Shown in pieces: positions 30,654 to 41,956 of a DNA stretch of 64,000 nt (its first letter is position 1; the number at the start of each line of letters is the position of its first letter). Both the position numbers and the translations under genes were made by a program. The notes under the pieces are model-generated. The model saw only the letters and a program-made list of their open reading frames with translations. It was not told the DNA's origin and made no database searches. This stretch comes from Leclercia sp. S52 (GTDB taxonomy: Bacteria > Pseudomonadota > Gammaproteobacteria > Enterobacterales > Enterobacteriaceae), in assembly GCF_039727615.1 (NCBI RefSeq), contig NZ_CP152474.1, forward strand, positions 992,001 through 1,056,000, written 5' to 3'.

Positions 30654-31856
30654 GCGTTATCCTCCTCATTATCAAGAGCATGCAGCGCATGGCTGAACAG
30701 CTCGTTTAACCGGGCCCGCTGGGCATCGTCGAGGGTCTCCTGCGCCAGGCGGCGCTCAAACACCTCCTCCACCCGCAGCTCGCTGAGGGTTTCACGCAGG
30801 CTGTTGGCGAGGAGCTTCTCGCGCAGCTCGCGGCTGCGCCGCACCAGCAGTACCTCCACCGGCAGATCTTCCGTCAGGTGCTGAATTTTACGCTGCATGT
30901 CGTGCAGGTACTCCTCGGTGGCAATTTCGATATCCAGCCAGACGGGGGGCGTCTGCTCCACGCCGCGCCACTGCTCCAGCTGGGCCGCGATGGCTGCCAG
31001 ATCGCCCTTCAGCACCGCCAGCGGTTGGGTGATGGGCACCTCCAGGGAGTCGACGGCGCTGAGCTTACCCTCGTCAAAACTCACCAGATGCACGCATTTG
31101 CTTTTGCCGGTTTCATCAAAGCTGAGGGGGATAGGGGGAGCCGCAGTAGCGAATATGGTCGCAGCCGCCAATCTTCTGTGCGCGGTGGATATGGCCCAGC
31201 GCAATGTAGTCGGCCGCCGGAAAATGCTGTGCCGGGAAGGCGTCCAGCGTCCCGATATAGATGTCACGCACCGCGTCACTTTTACTGGCACCGACGGTGG
31301 TAAGGTGCCCGGTGGCGATAATCGGCAGGACGCTGTCGCCGCGAAGCTGGCAGGCGGCAGTATACTGATCGGCATAATAGTGGGTGATGGCCTCTAACAG
31401 CTGCTGCTGTTTCTCGATCCCCGAGAGGCCCGCCTGGCTTTTCATCACGTCGCGAGGGCGTAAGAACGGGATCGGGCAGAGCACCGCGCCGGGCGTCCCG
31501 TCGCGTTTGCGCAGAATTTGCGGCCCGTGACCGGCGCTGGCGACCACGGTGGTGTTAAGAAACGCCAGAATTTCACGGGATTCATTCAGCGTGGCCACGG
31601 AATCATGGTTGCCGGCCACAATCACCAGATGGCAACCGGTCTTCTGCAGGTTCACCACAAAACGGTTATACAGCTCTCGCGCATAGCTGGGTGGCGATCC
31701 GGTGTCGAAGATGTCCCCGGCCACGAGGATGGCGTCGACTTCATGGGATTGTGCCATCTCAAGCAGCCAGTTGAGGAACGCTTCATGTTCGGCGGCGCGG
31801 CTTTTACTGTAGAAGTTCTGTCCCAGATGCCAGTCCGAGGTGTGAAGTATGCGCAT
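30650..31856 (-). CDS. sbcD: Exonuclease subunit SbcD, frame broken as sequenced
   Basis: SbcD is the Mre11-like metallo-nuclease partner of SbcC. From [15 protein letters not shown] the phosphoesterase motifs [26 protein letters not shown] and LGHIHRAQ are in order. The frame shifts in the five-G run at 31134-31138; removing one base restores [11 protein letters not shown], the family sequence, and a 401-residue protein (E. coli 400). An in-frame extension of 14 codons before the ATG at 31856 is not used. It is divergent from phoB and overlaps sbcC. Confidence 0.93.
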
Positions 31857-31974
31857 AACAGATCCGTGGCAAAAAAAAGTAAGCGGGATTATAAACATTC
31901 AGGGGAAGGAAGATAACCGCTACAATCAGGGCGGCCAGAAAACAACGGCTTGCCTTTATTGGTGGGCAGGTTTT

Positions 31975-31996
31975 TCATAAATCTGTCATAAATCTG
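31975..31996 (+). promoter_or_regulatory. Pho box of phoB (two exact 11-base direct repeats)
   Basis: TCATAAATCTG occurs twice in direct succession (31975-31985 and 31986-31996), followed by the diverged ACGCATAATGA. This is the PhoB operator, placed about 55 bases before phoB, and drives positive autoregulation of phoBR. The gap also lies upstream of the divergent sbcDC genes. Confidence 0.93.
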
Positions 31997-32050
31997 ACGC
32001 ATAATGACGCCGTATTACAAACATGTAACCTAAATAAGACAGGGCTAAGT

Positions 32051-32740
32051 ATGGCGAGACGTATTCTGGTCGTAGAAGATGAAGCACCCATTCGTGAAAT
32101 GGTCTGTTTCGTGCTCGAACAAAATGGCTTTCAACCGGTGGAAGCCGAAGATTACGACAGCGCGGTGAATCAGCTCAACGAACCCTGGCCCGATCTGATC
32201 CTGCTCGACTGGATGTTGCCCGGCGGCTCTGGTCTGCAATTCATCAAACATATCAAACGTGAAGCCTTAACCCGCGATATTCCGGTAATGATGTTGACGG
32301 CCCGCGGCGAAGAGGAAGATCGCGTTCGCGGTCTGGAGACCGGGGCGGATGACTACATCACCAAACCCTTCTCACCGAAAGAGCTGGTGGCGCGTATCAA
32401 GGCGGTGATGCGCCGTATTTCACCGATGGCGGTGGAAGAGGTGATCGAGATGCAGGGTCTGAGCCTGGATCCCACTTCGCACCGCGTGATGACCGGTGAA
32501 AATCCCCTCGATATGGGACCGACCGAATTCAAACTGCTGCACTTCTTCATGACCCACCCGGAACGCGTCTACAGCCGCGAGCAGTTGCTCAATAATGTGT
32601 GGGGAACTAACGTCTATGTTGAAGACCGGACGGTGGATGTTCACATTCGTCGTCTGCGTAAGGCCCTTGAAACCAGCGGTCACGATCGCATGGTACAGAC
32701 CGTCCGCGGCACGGGTTATCGTTTCTCAACCCGTTTCTGA
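32051..32740 (+). CDS. phoB: Phosphate regulon response regulator PhoB
   Basis: PhoB binds Pho boxes when phosphorylated by PhoR and activates phosphate-scavenging genes such as phoA in this window. It has 229 residues. The receiver domain has acidic pocket residues VVEDEAP, the phosphorylation site D53 in LLDWMLPGG and a conserved lysine in DYITKPFSP; the winged-helix OmpR-type domain ends with [13 protein letters not shown] and [10 protein letters not shown]. phoR starts 21 bases downstream. Confidence 0.98.
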   Translation: MARRILVVEDEAPIREMVCFVLEQNGFQPVEAEDYDSAVNQLNEPWPDLILLDWMLPGGSGLQFIKHIKREALTRDIPVMMLTARGEEEDRVRGLETGADDYITKPFSPKELVARIKAVMRRISPMAVEEVIEMQGLSLDPTSHRVMTGENPLDMGPTEFKLLHFFMTHPERVYSREQLLNNVWGTNVYVEDRTVDVHIRRLRKALETSGHDRMVQTVRGTGYRFSTRF

Positions 32741-32761
32741 ACAATGACAGGAGTGTGACGC

Positions 32762-34058
32762 GTGCTGGAACGGCTGTCATGGAAAAGGCTCTGTTTTGAA
32801 CTGGTACTTTGCTGTATCCCGGCCCTGATCCTCGGGGCCGTTTTCGGTTATTTACCTTGGTTTTTGCTGGCGGCCGTCACCGGACTGCTGATCTGGCACT
32901 TCTGGAATCTGCTCCGCCTCTCATGGTGGCTGTGGGTTGACAGAAGTATGACCCCACCGCCGGGAAGCGGCAGCTGGGAACCTCTGCTGTATGGCCTGCA
33001 CCAGATGCAGATGCGTAATAAAAAACGCCGACGCGAGCTGGGCAGCCTGATCAAACGCTTTCGCAGCGGCGCCGAATCTCTGCCCGATGCGGTGGTGCTC
33101 ACCACCGAAGAGGGGGGCGATGTTCTGGTGCAACGGACTGGCGCAACAGCTGCTGGGCCTGCGCTGGCCGGACGATAATGGACAGAATATCCTCAACCTG
33201 CTGCGCTACCCCGAGTTCGCGCAGTATCTGAAAAAACGCGATTTCACCCGGCCGCATAATCTGGTGCTGAACAACGGTCGCCATCTGGAGATCCGCGTCA
33301 TGCCTTACAGCGACAAACAGTGGCTGATGGTGGCGCGCGATGTGACGCAAATGCACCAGCTGGAAGGGGCGCGGCGCAACTTCTTCGCTAACGTCAGCCA
33401 CGAGTTACGCACCCCGCTGACGGTGTTGCAGGGCTATCTGGAGATGATGCAGGAGCAGACGCTCGAGGGCGCGCCGCGGGAAAAAGCCCTCCAGACCATG
33501 CGCGAGCAGACGCAGCGCATGGAAGGGCTGGTGAAGCAGCTGCTGACCCTCTCCCGCATTGAGGCCGCGCCAACCCTGGCGCTCAATGAAACCATCGATG
33601 TGCCGATGATGCTGCGGATGTTAGAGCGTGAGGCGCAAACCTTAAGCCAGCAGCAGCACCAGATCACCTTCGAGGTGGATAACAGCCTCAAAGTGCGTGG
33701 CAGTAACGATGAACTGCGCAGCGCTATCTCCAACCTGGTCTATAACGCGGTGAATCACACTCCGGCGGGCACCCACATTATCGTGCGCTGGCAGCATGCG
33801 CCCACGGGGGCGGAGTTCAGCGTGGAGGATGATGGTCCCGGTATTGGCCCGGAGCACATTCCTCGCCTGACCGAGCGTTTTTATCGGGTGGATAAAGCCC
33901 GTTCCCGCCAGACGGGCGGCAGCGGTCTGGGACTGGCTATCGTTAAGCACGCCATCAATCACCACGACAGCCGTCTCGATATCGTCAGCACGCCGGGTAA
34001 AAGCACGCGTTTCAGTTTCGTGATCCCGGAACGTTTGATTGCCAGTAACAGCGCCTGA
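32762..34058 (+). CDS. phoR: Phosphate regulon sensor histidine kinase PhoR, frame broken as sequenced
   Basis: PhoR is the inner-membrane kinase/phosphatase that senses phosphate status through PstSCAB-PhoU and controls PhoB. Two N-terminal membrane spans precede a PAS region, the H-box [10 protein letters not shown] with H213, and the ATPase boxes DDGPGIG and [11 protein letters not shown]. The frame breaks in the six-G run at 33112-33117; one G less restores [11 protein letters not shown] and a 431-residue protein, exactly the E. coli length. A true null allele would lock the regulon low, so error is the better reading. Confidence 0.93.
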
Positions 34059-34086
34059 CAATCCCCCCTGTAATCAGATATTGCCA

Positions 34087-34112
34087 CAGGCCAGCGTAAG
34101 CTGGCCTGTTTG
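34087..34112 (+). terminator. Terminator-like hairpin after phoR
   Basis: CAGGCCAGC-GTAA-GCTGGCCTG is a perfect stem-loop followed by TTTGCTTTG, 28 bases after the phoR stop. The T-run is interrupted, so termination may be partial. Confidence 0.75.
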
Positions 34113-34469
34113 CTTTGCAGTCAACCGAAGCGCGGGTAAATTTTATACGCTTGTTGCTTTTTTTGTTCGCATGATTAGCCATGGGTTTTTCTTATAATTG
34201 GTGTAATGTTTCAGCTCTGGCTTTCAGGCTGGCATATTGTTCTGGTTTTGCGATCCCATATTGCCTTTAAACGTTATAAGCGTTTAAATTGCCCTCCTGA
34301 TATCGTCGGACAGACTGTATTTGCGTGGTAAATCGAAAAAATATTCCTGACCACGGCAGCAGGGGAGCATTTCCCGCTGAAATTGCACATTTTTTCCGCT
34401 GTTTTGTTCCGCATGGGATAGCGAAAAATTCAACGTTTTCAACACCACATCCACAGGCAGTAAGGTTTT
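34113..34469 (+). promoter_or_regulatory. Long untranslated region upstream of brnQ
   Basis: This gap of about 357 bases is AT-richer than its flanks and has a promoter-like TTGCTTTTTTTG...TATAAT pair at about 34153-34198 (TATAAT at 34193-34198). The brnQ start follows roughly 270 bases later, so the transcript may have a long leader. A 41-codon frame begins at 34206 without a clear ribosome site. I see no identified riboswitch. The gap is similarly long in E. coli. Confidence 0.5.
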
Positions 34470-35789
34470 ATGACCCATCAATTGAAATCGCGTGACATCA
34501 TCGCACTGGGCTTTATGACATTTGCGCTGTTCGTTGGCGCTGGCAACATCATCTTCCCACCTATGGTTGGCCTGCAGGCGGGTGAACACGTCTGGACCGC
34601 GGCGATCGGCTTTCTGATCACCGCAGTAGGCCTGCCGGTACTGACCGTCGTGGCGCTGGCGAAAGTGGGCGGCGGCGTTGACAGCCTCAGCGCGCCTATT
34701 GGTAAAGTGGCCGGGGTCATGCTGGCCGTGGTCTGCTATCTGGCGATTGGTCCGCTGTTCGCCACCCCGCGTACCGCGACCGTCTCCTTCGAAGTGGGGA
34801 TTGCCCCGCTGACCGGCGATGGCCCGCTGCCACTGTTTATCTACAGCCTGGTTTACTTCGCTATCGTGATCCTGGTGTCGCTCTATCCGGGCAAACTGCT
34901 GGATACCGTGGGCAACTTCCTGGCGCCAATGAAGATTCTGGCCCTGTTGGTGCTGGCGGTTGCGGCGATTATCTGGCCGGCTGGCCCATTAAGCTCCGCG
35001 ACCGAAGCCTATCAGAATGCCGCTTTCTCTAACGGTTTCGTGAATGGCTACCTGACCATGGATACGCTGGGTGCAATGGCCTTCGGTATCGTGATCGTTA
35101 ACGCCGCGCGTTCCCGTGGCGTGACCGAAGCGCGTCTGCTGACCCGCTACACCGTCTGGGCTGGCCTGATGGCAGGTGCTGGACTGGCGCTGCTCTATCT
35201 GGCGCTGTTCCGTCTGGGTTCCGACAGCAGCGTGCTGGTTGACCAGGGCGCAAACGGTGCGGCGATTCTGCATGCTTACGTGCAGCACACCTTTGGCGGC
35301 GCGGGCAGCATGATGCTGGCTATCCTGATCTTCCTGGCCTGTCTGGTGACGGCGGTTGGCCTGACCTGTGCCTGTGCGGAGTTCTTTGCTCAGTACGTTC
35401 CGCTCTCTTATCGCACGCTGGTGTTTATCCTCGGCGGCTTCTCGATGGCGGTATCGAACCTGGGTCTGAGCCACCTGATTCAGGTCTCTATTCCGGTGCT
35501 GACCACCATCTACCCGCCGTGTATCGTGCTGGTGGTGCTGAGCTTCACCCGCGGCTGGTGGAATAATTCCACACGAATTATTGCCTCGGCCATGTTTATC
35601 AGTCTGCTTTTTGGTATGCTTGACGGTATTAAGGCATCGGCAATCAGCGCCATGCTGCCCGCCTGGACACAGCGTCTGCCGCTGTCTGAACAGGGTCTGG
35701 CGTGGCTGATGCCTACCGTTGTTGCACTGGTACTGGCTATTATCTGGGATCGTGCTGCAGGGCGTCAGGTTACATCGAACGCGCACTAA
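34470..35789 (+). CDS. brnQ: Branched-chain amino acid transporter BrnQ (LIV-II)
   Basis: BrnQ imports leucine, isoleucine and valine with cations across the inner membrane. It has 439 residues, the E. coli length, with about twelve hydrophobic spans and the conserved opening [21 protein letters not shown]. It lies downstream of phoR in the conserved order. A strong terminator follows, so it is likely a single-gene unit. Confidence 0.96.
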   Translation: MTHQLKSRDIIALGFMTFALFVGAGNIIFPPMVGLQAGEHVWTAAIGFLITAVGLPVLTVVALAKVGGGVDSLSAPIGKVAGVMLAVVCYLAIGPLFATPRTATVSFEVGIAPLTGDGPLPLFIYSLVYFAIVILVSLYPGKLLDTVGNFLAPMKILALLVLAVAAIIWPAGPLSSATEAYQNAAFSNGFVNGYLTMDTLGAMAFGIVIVNAARSRGVTEARLLTRYTVWAGLMAGAGLALLYLALFRLGSDSSVLVDQGANGAAILHAYVQHTFGGAGSMMLAILIFLACLVTAVGLTCACAEFFAQYVPLSYRTLVFILGGFSMAVSNLGLSHLIQVSIPVLTTIYPPCIVLVVLSFTRGWWNNSTRIIASAMFISLLFGMLDGIKASAISAMLPAWTQRLPLSEQGLAWLMPTVVALVLAIIWDRAAGRQVTSNAH

Positions 35790-35805
35790 TCAACGGCTGA
35801 ATGTT

Positions 35806-35840
35806 AAACCACGGGGCGTAATGCCCCGTGGTTTTTTGTT
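35806..35840 (+). terminator. Rho-independent terminator after brnQ
   Basis: AACCACGGGGC pairs with GCCCCGTGGTT and leads straight into TTTTTTG and a second long T-run, ending about 20 bases before proY. Confidence 0.93.
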
Positions 35841-35868
35841 TTTTTTAGTCTGAATGGCATGACAACAA

Positions 35869-37242
35869 ATGGAAAGCACTAACAAACTCAAGCGTGGATT
35901 GAGCGCCCGCCACATCCGCTTTATGGCGCTGGGTTCTGCAATCGGCACCGGTCTTTTTTATGGCTCGGCAGATGCCATCAAAATGGCCGGTCCCAGCGTT
36001 CTGCTGGCATATCTTATCGGCGGTGTTGCCGCCTACATCATCATGCGTGCGCTGGGGGAGATGTCCGTACATAACCCGTCGGCCAGCTCCTTCTCCCGCT
36101 ATGCTCAGGAAAACCTGGGCCCGCTCGCCGGGTACATCACCGGCTGGACCTACTGCTTCGAAATCCTGATTGTGGCGATTGCCGACGTGACGGCATTCGG
36201 CATCTATATGGGCGTCTGGTTCCCGACCGTGCCGCACTGGGTCTGGGTACTCAGCGTGGTGCTGATCATCTGCGCCATCAACCTGATGAGCGTGAAGGTG
36301 TTTGGCGAGCTGGAGTTCTGGTTCTCCTTCTTTAAAGTCGCCACCATCATCATCATGATTGCCGCCGGTATTGGCATCATCATCTGGGGGATTGGCAACG
36401 GCGGACAACCCACCGGGATCCACAATCTGTGGAGCAACGGCGGCTTCTTCAGCAACGGCTGGATTGGCATGGTGATGTCGCTGCAGATGGTGATGTTCGC
36501 CTACGGCGGGATCGAAATCATCGGCATTACCGCCGGTGAAGCGAAAGATCCTGAGAAGTCTATCCCGCGCGCCATCAACTCGGTGCCGATGCGTATTCTG
36601 GTGTTCTACGTGGGGACGCTGTTTGTGATCATGTCCATCTATCCGTGGAACCAAGTCGGCACCAACGGCAGCCCGTTCGTACTCACCTTCCAGCATCTGG
36701 GGATCACCTTTGCCGCCAGCATCCTTAACTTTGTGGTGCTGACCGCGTCGCTCTCCGCCATTAACGCCGACGTCTTTGGCGTGGGGCGTATGCTGCACGG
36801 CATGGCAGAGCAGGGCAGCGCGCCTAAGGCCTTCGCCAAAACCTCCAGCCGCGGCACGCCGTGGGTGACGGTGCTGGTGATGACCGTAGCACTGCTGCTG
36901 TCGGTCTATCTGAACTACATCATGCCGGAGAACGTCTTCCTGGTGATTGCGTCGCTGGCGACCTTCGCCACCGTCTGGGTGTGGATCATGATCCTGATGT
37001 CGCAGATTGGCTTCCGCCGTCGTCTGTCGCCTGAAGAGGTGAAAGCGCTGAAGTTTAAAGTGCCGGGCGGCGTGGCAAGTACCGTTGGCGGCCTGATCTT
37101 CCTGGTCTTTATTATCGGCCTGATTGGTTACCATCCGGAAACCCGCATCTCGCTGTATGTCGGCTTCGCGTGGATTGCCCTGCTGCTGGTGGGCTGGGTG
37201 TTTAAACGCCGCCGCGAGCGCCAGTTAGCGGAAGTGCAGTAA
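35869..37242 (+). CDS. proY: Cryptic proline permease ProY (APC family)
   Basis: ProY is an amino-acid permease of the inner membrane, described as a cryptic proline transporter in Salmonella. It has 457 residues, as in E. coli, with twelve predicted spans and the APC signature [20 protein letters not shown]. The ATG at 35869 has no strong ribosome site in the preceding bases, which fits weak expression. A Rho-independent terminator follows. Confidence 0.93.
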   Translation: MESTNKLKRGLSARHIRFMALGSAIGTGLFYGSADAIKMAGPSVLLAYLIGGVAAYIIMRALGEMSVHNPSASSFSRYAQENLGPLAGYITGWTYCFEILIVAIADVTAFGIYMGVWFPTVPHWVWVLSVVLIICAINLMSVKVFGELEFWFSFFKVATIIIMIAAGIGIIIWGIGNGGQPTGIHNLWSNGGFFSNGWIGMVMSLQMVMFAYGGIEIIGITAGEAKDPEKSIPRAINSVPMRILVFYVGTLFVIMSIYPWNQVGTNGSPFVLTFQHLGITFAASILNFVVLTASLSAINADVFGVGRMLHGMAEQGSAPKAFAKTSSRGTPWVTVLVMTVALLLSVYLNYIMPENVFLVIASLATFATVWVWIMILMSQIGFRRRLSPEEVKALKFKVPGGVASTVGGLIFLVFIIGLIGYHPETRISLYVGFAWIALLLVGWVFKRRRERQLAEVQ

Positions 37243-37246
37243 TCAG

Positions 37247-37273
37247 AATGCCCGGCAAATGCCGGGCATTTTT
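37247..37273 (+). terminator. Rho-independent terminator after proY
   Basis: AATGCCCGGC-AAAT-GCCGGGCATT forms a perfect 10-base-pair stem followed by TTT, directly after the proY stop. It separates proY from the malZ control region. Confidence 0.9.
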
Positions 37274-37295
37274 CTCCTCCCCCTTCCTCCTCCCC
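37273..37295 (-). promoter_or_regulatory. Two tandem MalT boxes upstream of malZ
   Basis: Read on the minus strand, GGGGAGGAGG (37286-37295) fits the MalT consensus GGGGAKGAGG exactly, and a second copy (37273-37282) differs at one base. The copies lie 13 bases apart and about 80-100 bases before malZ. malZ is a known MalT-activated gene, so this is the likely activator site. Confidence 0.75.
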
Positions 37296-37374
37296 CCAAT
37301 AATCCTCTGCGTGAGGAGTGAACATCCACTACCCTGTGGCAAGGTGACCTCATTTCTGGGATAGGGGATAAAAG

Positions 37375-39192
37375 ATGTTGAATGCATGGCACCTGCCGGT
37401 TGCCCCATTTGTTAAGCAAAACAACGATAAACTCGTCATCACGCTGTGGCTGACGGGTGAGCACCTGCCTGAGCGGGTGACGATGCGCGCTGAATTCGAT
37501 AATGAAGAGACTTCGCTGCCGATGCACAAGCTGCGCAGCCAGCCGCAGCCCGGCGTCACCGCCTGGCGGGCAACCATCGACACAACGAAAGGGCAGCCGC
37601 GGCACCGCTACAGCTTTAAAATGCTCTGGCATAACCGCCAGCTGTGGTTTACCCCGCAGGGGTTCAGCCGTTTTCCTCCCGCCCGGCTGGAGCAGTTCGC
37701 CGTCGATTTCCCGGATGCCGGGCCAGAGTGGGTGGTCGAGCAGGTCTTCTATCAGATCTTCCCGGACCGCTTCGCCCGCAGCCAGCAGCGCGACCCGGAG
37801 CGGGACAAAACCTACTATCACCATGCCGCCGGTCACGAGACCATCTTCCATGAATGGGATGAACCGGTTACCGCTCAGGCGGGGGGCTCCACCTTTTACG
37901 GCGGCGATCTGGACGGCATCAGCGAGAAGCTGCCGTATCTGAAAAAACTCGGCGTCACGGCGCTGTACCTCAACCCGGTGTTTGTCGCCCCCAGCGTGCA
38001 CAAGTACGACACCGAAGATTACCGCCACGTGGATGAGCAGTTTGGCGGCGACGAGGCCCTGCTGCGCCTGCGGGAGAATACCCACCGGGAAGGGATGCGC
38101 CTGATCCTGGACGGCGTGTTTAACCACAGCGGCGATTCCCACGCCTGGTTCGACCGCCACAACCGCGGAACGGGCGGCGCCTGCCATAACCCGGACTCGA
38201 CCCAGCGGGACTGGTACAGCTTTGACGACGAAGGCCGCGCCCTCGACTGGCTGGGCTACGCCAGCCTGCCGAAGCTGGATTACCAGTCACCTACAATGGT
38301 GGATGAGATCTACGGCGGCGAGGACAGTATCGTTCGCCACTGGCTGAAAGCCCCGTGGAATATGGACGGCTGGCGGCTGGATGTGGTGCATATGCTTGGA
38401 GAAGGCGGCGGGGCGCGCAATAACCTGCAGCACGTGGCCGGGATCACCCGTTCCGCGAAGCAGGCCCGACCCGACGCCTTCGTTTTTGGCGAGCACTTTG
38501 GTGATGCCCGCCAGTGGCTGCAGGCCGACGCGGAAGATTCGGCGATGAACTACCGCGGTTTCACCTTCCCGCTGTGGGGCTTCCTCGCCAATACCGATAT
38601 CTCCTACGATCCTCAGCTGATTGATGCAGAAACCTGCATGAAATGGATGGATAACTACCGCGCCAGCCTTTCGCATCAGCAGCAGCTACGCATGTTCAAC
38701 CAGCTCGACAGCCATGACACCGCCCGCTTTAAGTCGCTGCTCGGCAAAGACGTCGCGCGTCTGCCGCTGGCGGTCACCTGGCTCTTTACCTGGCCGGGAG
38801 TACCGTGCATTTACTACGGGGACGAGGTGGGGCTGGACGGCAATAACGATCCGTTCTGCCGTAAGACCTTCCCGTGGGAGACCGAAAGGCAGGACCCGGT
38901 GCTGTTCAGGCTCTATCAGCGGCTGATTAAACTGCGCAAGCAGAGCCAGGCGCTGCGCTACGGCGGTTGTCAGGTGGTCTACGCCCACGACAACGTGGTG
39001 GTGTTTATGCGCGTCTACAACCAGCAGCGGGTGCTGGTAGCCATCAACCGGGGTGAGGCCTGTGAAGTGGTGATCGACCATTCGCCGCTGCTGAACGTCA
39101 AACAGTGGCAGCTGAAAGAGGGGAAAGGGGTGGCGCAGGAGGGCGTGCTGTCGTTACCGGCGATTTCTGCATCCGTGTGGTTTGGTCATTAA
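37375..39192 (+). CDS. malZ: Maltodextrin glucosidase MalZ
   Basis: MalZ removes glucose from the reducing end of maltodextrins in the cytoplasm and helps set the level of the MalT inducer maltotriose. It has 605 residues, the family length. An N-terminal beta domain precedes the GH13 barrel, with motifs [11 protein letters not shown], the nucleophile Asp in [10 protein letters not shown], the acid/base Glu in VFGEHFGDA and the third Asp in LDSHDTARF. It stands alone behind MalT boxes. Confidence 0.96.
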   Translation: MLNAWHLPVAPFVKQNNDKLVITLWLTGEHLPERVTMRAEFDNEETSLPMHKLRSQPQPGVTAWRATIDTTKGQPRHRYSFKMLWHNRQLWFTPQGFSRFPPARLEQFAVDFPDAGPEWVVEQVFYQIFPDRFARSQQRDPERDKTYYHHAAGHETIFHEWDEPVTAQAGGSTFYGGDLDGISEKLPYLKKLGVTALYLNPVFVAPSVHKYDTEDYRHVDEQFGGDEALLRLRENTHREGMRLILDGVFNHSGDSHAWFDRHNRGTGGACHNPDSTQRDWYSFDDEGRALDWLGYASLPKLDYQSPTMVDEIYGGEDSIVRHWLKAPWNMDGWRLDVVHMLGEGGGARNNLQHVAGITRSAKQARPDAFVFGEHFGDARQWLQADAEDSAMNYRGFTFPLWGFLANTDISYDPQLIDAETCMKWMDNYRASLSHQQQLRMFNQLDSHDTARFKSLLGKDVARLPLAVTWLFTWPGVPCIYYGDEVGLDGNNDPFCRKTFPWETERQDPVLFRLYQRLIKLRKQSQALRYGGCQVVYAHDNVVVFMRVYNQQRVLVAINRGEACEVVIDHSPLLNVKQWQLKEGKGVAQEGVLSLPAISASVWFGH

Positions 39193-39330
39193 TCTTGCGG
39201 AAAGGCCCGATTCGTCGGGTTATTCAGGGTTATCGTTTTTCTGAAAAGCGACTCGTTTTGCAGTCATTGATAGCGTAAATGCAACAATTTATGACAATCT
39301 GCTTGTTCCCTGAACAGTGAAGGTGGAAAC

Positions 39331-41956
39331 ATGGATGAGCTGCTAATCCTTGGCTGCATAGTTTTACTTTTCGTGGGGGTGGTGGTTCCCATCCTCGCGA
39401 TTGTCGCCCTTAACCGCAGTTCGGCGGTCCGCTATGAGCTGTCCGTCCTGCGTCGCCGGGTCGAGGAACTTGAACAGCGTGGTGTAACAGAAACGCCTGT
39501 GGCGCAGGCCACCACAGTGGTGCAGACCCCGCCTGAGCCCGTACCGACTGCGGAGCCGGCAGCTGAGGCTGCCCCTGCGCCTGTGGTCGATCCGTGGCGT
39601 TCGCAACCGACGCCAGAACCCAGGGTGACCGCTACTCCCGTAACCGAACAGCCTTCTGCCTTTGGCGGCGTGATGTCGTCGCTGGTGCGGTGGTTTATGC
39701 AGGGTAACCCGCTGGCGAAGCTGGGCATTTTGCTGCTGTTTCTCGGCCTCTCGTTCCTGCTGCGCTATACGGTTGAGCATTCCCTGTTCCCTCTTGAATT
39801 GCGTCTGGTTGCGGCTGCGCTGTTTGCCATTGTCCTGCTGGCGGTTGGATGGCGATTGCGCCATAAACAGCCGGTCTATGCGCTGATTTTGCAGGGCGGC
39901 GCGACAGGTGCGCTCTATCTGACCGTCTTTGGCGCGTTCCGCTTGTGGCAAATGTTGCCGATGACGCTGGCCTTTGCCCTGCTGGTGGTAATTTGCGCCG
40001 CAAGCGTCGGGCTGGCGATCCTGCAAAAAGCGCTCAGCCTGGCGATGCTGGCGAGTCTTGGCGGTTATTTGGCGCCGCTGTTGCTGTCCACCGGGGGCGG
40101 CAGTCACGTGGCGCTGTTCTCTTTCTACCTTCTCCTGTCGGCAGGCATTCTCGCCATCAGCATCTGGCAGCACTGGCGAGAGCTTAACCTGCTCGGCCTG
40201 CTGTTTACCTTTGGCGTCGGTGGCCTGTGGGGGCTGAATGACTATCAACCGGCATACTACCTGAGTTGTCAGCTGTTCCTGATTGCCAACACCATCCTGT
40301 TTGGCGTGCTGAGCGTGGCGCTGTCGCTGCGGGCGCAGGAGAAAGGTAAGCAAATTATTGATGGGGTTCTGCTGTTCGCGCCGCCGCTGATAGGCTTTGG
40401 CATGCAGTATGCCATTACCCGCCATATGGAATACGGTCCGGCCCTCAGCGCATTGGGATACGGGGGGTTCTATCTGGCGTTAGCCTGGCTGGCGTTGCGC
40501 CGCTACCCGTCCCTGGGGGAGACCGCTGGTGCTCGCCGCGCTGGCCCTCGGAGGGGCATTCACCACCCTCGCTATCCCCCTGGCGCTTTCGGCACACTGG
40601 ACGGCGATGGCCTGGTCACTGGAAGGGCTGGGGATCCTCTGGCTGGGCGTGCAGCAACAGCAGCGACAGATGCGTTACAGCGGCACAGGGCTACTGGTGC
40701 TGGCCGTCGGCAGTGCGCTTTGGGCGCAGGTCAATGGCACCTCCTCACTGTCATTAATGCTGATCTTCGCGGTCCTCAGCCTGAGCTGGCTGGCTGCGGC
40801 GTGGTTGTGGCGCGCGATTAAACTGCAGGTCAGTTGGGGGCTTCTCGCCAGCGGTTTACTGTTCTGGATAGTGGCGCTGGCGGGCGCATCACAATGGGTG
40901 CTGAAGGAGGATTCACTGCTGATATCTGGCGTACTGGCACTGCTGGCGATATCGGCCTGGGGTTGGCGCCGTCTTGCCGGTCGACTGGCATGGCAGGAGC
41001 TGAATGCCAGTCAATGGCTACTGTGGCCAATGATGCTGGTGATGTTGATGGACCAGATATCCCGACAGCAGATTTTTGCCGCTGGCGGGGCGAATCTGGC
41101 CTGGTGTTTTGCGCTGCCCACGGCGCTGGCGCTTCTCTGGCTTGACGGAAAGGCCTTGCCGCCGCGCTTGTCCAGGCTTGCGCATATCTCCCTCTTCTGG
41201 CTGCTTCTGCTGGCGCTGGCGGTCGAGCTGTTCTGGTTTGCGCGCGACCTGCCGTGGGGCATGACGGCATGGGGAAGCGGCCTGATGATGGCGGCGGGTG
41301 GCCTGGTTATCTTCCTGACGGGGGAAGCGGTGCGTCGGGACATCTGGCCGTTCCGGGTCTGGCCTGCGCTCTATGCCGCTCAGGCGATGATCCCGTTCGC
41401 GGTGGCCTTAGCCGGCCTGCTGGTACTGACCAATTTACAGGATGGCGTGGTGTATGGTCAGACCTGGCTGCCGCTGGTGAATCCGCTGGAGGAAGGGGCT
41501 GCCTTCGCATTGCTGGGGCTGGTGGTATTTTATTGCGCGGCGCGGCGCTATTTTCCGGTCTATGAATCGGTCTGTCGTCCATGGCCTGTTATTGCCCTGC
41601 TGGCGCTGGGTCTCTGGTGGTTGAATGGCATGCTGCTGCGCGCGTTGGCCTGGTACGGCGACATCGCCTGGAATATGGAATCGCTGTGGCATTCGCGCCT
41701 GATTCAGACCAGCTTTGCGCTGTTCTGGATGCTGTCGGCGCTGGTGGCGATGCTACACGCGACCCGGTGCCGTTCCCGCCGCGAGTGGCTTTGTGGCGCG
41801 GTTCTGTTAGGCGTGGTTATTGTGAAATTGATGCTGGTAGATAGCGCGCGCGGTGGCGGGTTGGCGCGGGCGATCGCATTTATCGGCGTGGCTATCCTGG
41901 TGTTAATTATCGGGTATTTCTCCCCATTACCGCCAAAAACAGGAGAAGAAAAATGA
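39331..41956 (+). CDS. DUF2339 polytopic membrane protein, frame broken as sequenced
   Basis: This large inner-membrane protein of unknown function has about 874 residues after repair. An N-terminal anchor (LLILGCIVLLFVGVVVPIL) leads into a short coiled coil (LSVLRRRVEELEQRG), a Pro/Ala/Thr-rich linker (about residues 55-110) and then more than twenty hydrophobic spans, beginning GNPLAKLGILLLFLGLSFLL. The break is in the five-G run at 40515-40519; one base less gives LGRPLVLAALALGGAFTT. Its stop overlaps the DUF3999 start by ATGA, so the two are coupled. The pair is absent at this place in E. coli K-12. Confidence 0.82.

Noticed and set aside
34206..34331. 41-codon frame in the brnQ leader
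   Set aside because: There is no clear ribosome site and no amino-acid-rich leader character; kept only as part of the leader description.
35845..37134. Long antisense frame of 429 codons opposite proY
   Set aside because: It mirrors the hydrophobic codons of proY, giving a His/Gln/Asp-rich product with no family features. It is a shadow of the real gene. The same holds for long antisense frames opposite sbmA, tgt, secF, dxs and the DUF2339 gene.
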